From RHKX01 sp963826475 (lineage in GTDB: Bacteria; Actinomycetota; Thermoleophilia; Solirubrobacterales; 70-9), in assembly GCA_963826475.1 (NCBI GenBank), contig CAWGXC010000003.1, forward strand, positions 1,426,001 to 1,490,000: a DNA stretch of 64,000 nucleotides, in the 5' to 3' direction. This document shows, piece by piece, positions 59,603-64,000 of the stretch (its first letter is position 1; every line of letters starts with the position of its first letter). Made by a program: the position numbers and the translations under genes. The notes under the pieces were generated by a model that did no database searches, was not told the DNA's origin, and was given only the letters and a program-made list of their open reading frames with translations.

Positions 59603-61240
59603 TCAACCGACCAACTTGCGATTCAGGCCGCCGGCCGCGATGGACAGGGCGATTATCGTCGCGCCGACGAGGACGACGACGCTGATCCCGGATGGAGTGA
59701 CGAAGAACGACGGGTCGAAGCCCGCGACCGAGCTGACGTCGCCGGCGACGCCGTCTGACAGGCCGAGCGCCTCTCCGATTCCGGCCAGCCCCCAGCGGGC
59801 GATCGTCAGGTTGGGAATCAGGTTCACCACGGGCGGCATCACCGCGACCGGCACGATGGCGCCGGCGAAGAGGAGCTGGGGGATGAGCAGCAACGGCACC
59901 GAGGCGGCCGCCTGTGAGGTCGTGCGAACGCGCGCAGAGACCGCGAGGCCCATCGCGGCGGCCGCGACTCCCGCCAGAATCACCAGGACCAGTACCTGGG
60001 TGTACACCTGCACGGGCGAGTTCAGCGGTTGTAGAAGGACCGCGACCGCGAACAGGGCGACCGCCTGAACGATGACCAGCGGAAAGGCGACGAGCGCCTT
60101 GGCGGCGATGTAGGCGTCCGTCCTGACCCCCGCGGCCGTCTCGCGCTCGAGCACGCTGAGCTCTCCGACGATCGTGCGAGCGGTCGCGTTGACGCCCATG
60201 AAGATTGCGCCGATCAGCAGCATGAAGGAGATCAAGACTCCGTTGAATCCGGCGAGCGCCGGATTCGAAAGCACGTTCGTCGGCAGGACCAGTCCGATCA
60301 GGAGTCCGATGAACGGCGCCTGAGCCAGCGTCAGCACCAGGGTCCGAGACGCGCGGAACAGGAGCCTTCGATCCCGGTCGGCCAGAATCAGCGCCTGGCG
60401 GCCGAACGGCCGATCGAGTGCGAGCGGCGCCCGCTCGAGCCGGCTCTCCTCATAGGTCCCCGGCTCGGGCGCTTCGAGCGCCGGTTCGAGCTCCTCGTAG
60501 ATGGCGTCAAGATCGCTGACCGCAAAGTGGTGCGGGGCATCGGCCGGTGCGCCGTCGAAGGCAATCGAGCCTCCCGGTGCCATGACGACGACGCGGTCGC
60601 ATAGGCCGATGGATCCGGTCTCGTGGGTGATCAGGCAGACACCGCGCCCGCGATCGGCGATCGAGCGCAGGGTCCGCATCAGGCGACGGTTCAGCCCGGG
60701 GTCGAGCCCGGTACCCGGTTCGTCCAGAAGCAGCATCTCTGGATCGACGATCAGCTCGACCGCCACCTCCGCCCGCTTGCGCTCGCCCCGGGAGAGCTCC
60801 ACGAGCCGCGCGCCCGCCCGCTCGGTGAGGTTGAGCTCAGCGGTGACCTCGTCAATGTGCCCGGAATCGACGGGGTCGAGGTCAGGGCGACGCAACGCGA
60901 CCGTGTAGCTCAGCGCTTCTCGGACGGTGAGCAGAGGGTGCACCGTGCTGTTCTCCGGCAGAAAGCCGACGTCGCGAGCCCGGCTTGCGATCGGGTCGGA
61001 GTCGAGCGTAACCGTGCCGGCTCCCAGCGCGGTGACACCCGCCAGGGCACGAAGCAGCGTGGTCTTCCCCGAGCCGCTGGGCCCGATCACCGCGACCAGC
61101 TCGCCCGTGCGCAGCGAGAAGTTCACCGGTCCGAGGAGCCGCTGCTCCGCGGTGACCACCTCGAGCGCGGAGCCGACGAGCGCGGAGGCCTTGGCGGTCG
61201 GCGCGAGTTCGGAGCTTGCGACGGTCACCGGAGCCGACAC
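59603..61240 (-). CDS. ABCG-like half transporter (ATPase fused to permease)
   Basis: A 545-residue protein with an N-terminal ATPase (about 25-240) and a C-terminal membrane domain (about 300-540, six segments). Walker A is GPSGSGKTT, the signature is LSRGERKRAEV, Walker B is LLLDEPGTGLDP, and the switch His is in THETG. This order (NBD then TMD) is that of ABCG/White-type exporters, which dimerise. Start ATG at 61240. Substrate unknown, possibly a lipid or hydrophobic compound. Confidence 0.9.
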   Translation of the reverse strand: MSAPVTVASSELAPTAKASALVGSALEVVTAEQRLLGPVNFSLRTGELVAVIGPSGSGKTTLLRALAGVTALGAGTVTLDSDPIASRARDVGFLPENSTVHPLLTVREALSYTVALRRPDLDPVDSGHIDEVTAELNLTERAGARLVELSRGERKRAEVAVELIVDPEMLLLDEPGTGLDPGLNRRLMRTLRSIADRGRGVCLITHETGSIGLCDRVVVMAPGGSIAFDGAPADAPHHFAVSDLDAIYEELEPALEAPEPGTYEESRLERAPLALDRPFGRQALILADRDRRLLFRASRTLVLTLAQAPFIGLLIGLVLPTNVLSNPALAGFNGVLISFMLLIGAIFMGVNATARTIVGELSVLERETAAGVRTDAYIAAKALVAFPLVIVQAVALFAVAVLLQPLNSPVQVYTQVLVLVILAGVAAAAMGLAVSARVRTTSQAAASVPLLLIPQLLFAGAIVPVAVMPPVVNLIPNLTIARWGLAGIGEALGLSDGVAGDVSSVAGFDPSFFVTPSGISVVVLVGATIIALSIAAGGLNRKLVG

Positions 61241-61275
61241 CCTAGCCCCGGCGAGGGATCGCGAGCGTCAGTCCT

Positions 61276-62808
61276 CTAGCCGACGAGCGCCCGCAGAGCG
61301 TCGAGATCTGGCTGGTAAACCTCGACGGAATCGTCGTCCCAGAGGGGTGGGGGCGGAACTTGGGCGTAGCTGGACTTGTGCGGAAGCGCCGGGGAATCGA
61401 GCTCCGAGACGCCGACGTCATCGAGGAGGATCGAGGGCTCGATCCTCATGAACGCATCGACGACCCGCGGGTCGAACTGAGTTCCGCTGCAGCGTTGAAT
61501 CTCCGCCAGCGCTTCAGCTGCCGGCCATGCACGCTTGTACGGGCGCTCGTGGGTGAGGGCGTCGAAGACGTCGGCGACCGCGACGATTCGGCCGACGATC
61601 GGGATCTCCTCACCCGCGATGCCGTTCGGATAGCCACCGCCATCCCAGCGCTCGTGATGGGTCAGTGAGATCTCCTGGGCCATCCGCAGGACCGGGAACG
61701 TCCCCTCGCCGAGGATCCTCGCCCCCATCTCGGTGTGCTCCTGCATGAGATGCCACTCATCCGCGGACAGCTTTCCGGGCTTCAAGAGAATCTGGTCGGG
61801 CACGCCGACCTTGCCGATGTCATGCAGCGGCGCCGCCCGGCGTAGCAATGCGACGTCCTTCTCGCTGAGGCCGAGGCCCCGGCCGATCAGCGCGCACGTG
61901 CGTCCCACGCGCTCGGTGTGCTGGTAGGTGGCGTCGTCGCGGTACTCGGCCGCGATGGCCAGCCGCTGGAGGGTTTCGAGACGGGACTCTTCGAGGGCAT
62001 CGGTGCGCTCACGCACGGTCCGCTCGAGGATGTCACTCTGGTTCTGCAGAGCCTCCTCGGCCTGATGCTGGGTCGTGATGTCGCGCGCCGTCATATATAG
62101 GCGCTGCTCCGCGGCGAAGGGGCGGATAGCCCATTCCAACCAGCGGTACTCGCCGTCAGCCCGCTTGAAGCGGTTGCGGTAGCTGGCACTCTCGGCGCCC
62201 TCGACCATCCGCTCGGTCTCAGCGGCGGTGCGTTCCCGGTCCTCGGGATGGATGAAGTCGAGAATCGGTCGTGAGATCAGCTCGGTGGCCGGGTAGCCGA
62301 GCGTCTCCTCCCAGGCCGGGTTCACTTCTTCGAGGTAGCCGGTGAAGCTGGCGGTCCCGAAGAGGTCCAGCGAGAGGGCGAAGTGTCGGTCCACCTTCGC
62401 CTCGAGCTCACGGCGTCCGTCGACGAACTTGCCGAGCACGCCACCGACGATGAGGAATGCGGTGGTCTCGGTCGCGATGCCGAAGATGCCGATGCTCTGA
62501 TCCGTGGTGACGTCCGAACCGGCCGCGAGCCCGAGCGCGAACGCCGCGGCCGCCAATCCGCCGCGGAGCCCGAACTCCATGGCACAGATCGCGATCGGGA
62601 TCACGAAGAGAACCAGGGTCGCGTCACCGACACCCGCAGCGTCCGCCGTGGCTGCGCCGGCGACCCTGGCGACGAAGACCGCAATGAACAGGAATGCGGC
62701 GAGGCCGGCCACGAACCAGGTGGGGATCCGCTGATCCATCCACCGGTGCAGGAACCCCTCTCGTTCGGGAGGGGCTGCGGGTTCTTGGAGCAGGAGGGCA
62801 GCCATCAC
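61276..62808 (-). CDS. Membrane PAS-HD-GYP cyclic-di-GMP phosphodiesterase
   Basis: A 510-residue sensor/effector. About four membrane segments (residues 30-130) are followed by a PAS domain (140-255, GYLEEVNPAWEETLGYPATEL), a coiled linker (RTVRERTDALEES) and an HD-GYP domain. Active-site motifs: HTERVGRTC, LHDIGKVGVPDQIL, EHTEMGARIL, HHERWDGGGYPNG and DVFDALTHERPYK. HD-GYP enzymes hydrolyse c-di-GMP to GMP. It is divergent from a GGDEF cyclase, so synthesis and breakdown lie back to back. Start ATG at 62808 (or 62805). Confidence 0.94.
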   Translation of the reverse strand: MMAALLLQEPAAPPEREGFLHRWMDQRIPTWFVAGLAAFLFIAVFVARVAGAATADAAGVGDATLVLFVIPIAICAMEFGLRGGLAAAAFALGLAAGSDVTTDQSIGIFGIATETTAFLIVGGVLGKFVDGRRELEAKVDRHFALSLDLFGTASFTGYLEEVNPAWEETLGYPATELISRPILDFIHPEDRERTAAETERMVEGAESASYRNRFKRADGEYRWLEWAIRPFAAEQRLYMTARDITTQHQAEEALQNQSDILERTVRERTDALEESRLETLQRLAIAAEYRDDATYQHTERVGRTCALIGRGLGLSEKDVALLRRAAPLHDIGKVGVPDQILLKPGKLSADEWHLMQEHTEMGARILGEGTFPVLRMAQEISLTHHERWDGGGYPNGIAGEEIPIVGRIVAVADVFDALTHERPYKRAWPAAEALAEIQRCSGTQFDPRVVDAFMRIEPSILLDDVGVSELDSPALPHKSSYAQVPPPPLWDDDSVEVYQPDLDALRALVG

Positions 62809-62940
62809 ATGCGCTATCGACGCCCGATCCGCGGTTGATTAGCGGACTGGACAAATTGTTGATCGCCCCTCGGTGTCGCGGGGTCCACAAATTTGCAGCC
62901 GTGGCTCAAGCAGGAGGCCCCGGCGCCCGATGAAAGGTTG

Positions 62941-64000
62941 ATGCGGCGCGAGAGCGAGATGCGCGACGACTTCGAGGACCGTTTCTGGTTCAGCATGGTC
63001 GCGGCTGGTGGATGGGTAACGCTCCTGATGTGCCTCGTCGGGGCCTTCTACGCCGCCTTCTACGCCAGCGATGATCACCGGCTCGGCGTGTCGATCGCGA
63101 TCGCGATCGCTGCGATCGGGGGCGCCGTGGCCCTCTGGGGAATCCCCTGGCGCCGAGTGATCGCGTCGCGATGGCGAACCCACGCGTTCTTTGCTTGGAG
63201 CGTCTCCACCATCACGATCGTCGCCGTCACCGCCGCACTCGACGGTGGAATCGACAGCCCGCTCGCGCTCATGCTCTTCCTGCCGGCGGTCTTCGCCTCC
63301 CTCGCGTACCCGATTCGCCTCGTTGGCGCGGTGGCGGCTCTCGCCGTTGGAGCGGTCCTTCTGCTCTTCCTGTTCGATTCGGGTCACACGTCCAGTGACG
63401 GCTCCGTCCTCATCTTCTGTGCAGCGCTGAGCGGCACTGCGATCCTGGCGGTGTGGCAGGCCCGCAATCACGACTCCTGGCGGCGGCAGCTGGCCCGCAG
63501 CTCGAGCACCGACCCCCTGACCGGGCTGCTGAATCGACGCGGCTTCGCAGTCGCGTCTCACGCCGCGTTCGGCGCCTTGGCCCGCCACGACCGGCCGGTG
63601 ACGCTGTTGATCATCGACCTCGACTTGTTCAAGGCCTACAACGACTCCCACGGACATCACGCGGGTGACGAGCTCCTGCGCTGGATCGCTGAGCGGCTCC
63701 GCGAGGCCGTGCGTCCCACCGATTCGGTTGCGCGGTTCGGCGGCGACGAATTCGCCGTGCTGCTGCCGGACACGGACCGCGGGGCGGCCGAGGCGGTCGT
63801 CAGCCGGATCGAAGCCGCCCTGACCTCCAGGGCCACGTTCTGCCTCGGGCGGGCAAGCGCACCTGAGCATGGATCGACGTTTGACGCCCTCTACCGAATC
63901 GCCGACACCGACCTGTATCAGCGCAAGCTCCTGCGGCCCGCCGTAGCGCTCGAGGAGTCGTCCCCGGAGGCTTTGATCGAATACCGCAAGCAGCGCGTCT
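62941..64000 (+). CDS. Membrane GGDEF diguanylate cyclase, C-terminus cut by window edge
   Basis: ATG at 62941 with AAAGG upstream. About six membrane segments occupy residues 15-170; the cytoplasmic GGDEF domain begins with DPLTGLLNRRGF. LIIDLDLFKAYND, GHHAGDELL and the active-site RFGGDEFAVLL (about residue 266) are intact, so c-di-GMP synthesis from two GTP is expected. After the GGDEF domain the sequence continues for about 45 residues (ALEESSPEALIEYRKQR) and is still open at the right edge. Intergenic 62809-62940 holds the divergent promoters; no operator recognised. Confidence 0.93.
   Translation, partial: MRRESEMRDDFEDRFWFSMVAAGGWVTLLMCLVGAFYAAFYASDDHRLGVSIAIAIAAIGGAVALWGIPWRRVIASRWRTHAFFAWSVSTITIVAVTAALDGGIDSPLALMLFLPAVFASLAYPIRLVGAVAALAVGAVLLLFLFDSGHTSSDGSVLIFCAALSGTAILAVWQARNHDSWRRQLARSSSTDPLTGLLNRRGFAVASHAAFGALARHDRPVTLLIIDLDLFKAYNDSHGHHAGDELLRWIAERLREAVRPTDSVARFGGDEFAVLLPDTDRGAAEAVVSRIEAALTSRATFCLGRASAPEHGSTFDALYRIADTDLYQRKLLRPAVALEESSPEALIEYRKQRV

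Noticed and set aside
62839..63870. A 343-codon minus-strand frame across the GGDEF gene
   Set aside because: The plus strand encodes a complete GGDEF domain there; the minus frame is low-complexity and charged.

Overview
The window is 64 kb of gene-dense, very GC-rich chromosomal DNA. Starts are a mix of ATG, GTG and TTG, and the intergenic gaps are short. Gene content points to an actinobacterium: DUF3556 protein, MpaB-type oxygenase, actinobacterial AlkB with rubredoxin, a PhaC-like/acyl-CoA-synthetase fusion, cyclophilin and many regulators. My best guess is class Thermoleophilia (Solirubrobacterales-like), from overall resemblance only; I have no marker-gene proof. I see no phage, IS element, CRISPR array or rRNA. 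Three tRNA genes are present: Val-CAC, Ser-CGA and Ser-GGA.

Layout. 0-12.4 kb holds a Ser/Thr kinase cut by the left edge, a secreted M15-like hydrolase, an acetyltransferase, acyl-CoA synthetase, two SDR oxidoreductases, CsaA, and an MpaB/ABC1-kinase pair. 12.5-16.6 kb holds a tiny secreted histidine-rich peptide, a NarL-type two-component system and a secreted sulfatase. 16.6-21.6 kb is a four-gene operon (DUF3556 membrane protein, CrtI-like FAD oxidoreductase, TetR, nucleotide cyclase) behind two tandem TGACC/GGTCA palindromes. 21.6-24.4 kb holds a GNAT enzyme, a cupredoxin lipoprotein and an ABC exporter. 24.5-28.8 kb is a divergent arsenic locus: gapdh-arsJ on one side, arsR-arsM plus an R2lox-like diiron protein on the other. 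28.8-33.4 kb holds a PAP2 phosphatase, an OmpR-type two-component system, a COG4705 membrane protein and an FTR1 iron permease. 33.5-39.6 kb holds tRNAs, ahcY with a structured leader, YtoQ, TadA and an MBL hydrolase. 39.7-48.8 kb is a cluster of large secreted proteins: an S8 peptidase with RTX tail, a ceramidase-like protein and a second sulfatase. 48.9-55.3 kb holds a cyclophilin, RlmN, a fructosamine kinase, a LMW phosphatase, an SRPBCC protein and the 993-residue fusion. 55.4-58.9 kb is alkane oxidation (alkB, rubredoxin, tetR). 59-64 kb holds an ABCG-like transporter and a divergent HD-GYP / GGDEF pair.

Points most worth a second look: (1) an R2lox-like oxidase as third gene of an arsR-arsM operon; (2) a 26-bp motif shared, 23 of 26 positions, by the promoter regions beside the histidine-rich peptide/MpaB and the cupredoxin/ABC exporter; (3) a folded ahcY leader that I cannot assign to a known riboswitch; (4) the two-palindrome operator of the DUF3556 operon; (5) three single-base frame disruptions (about 28041, 40235 and 52141) in otherwise intact genes, which may be sequence errors or real decay.
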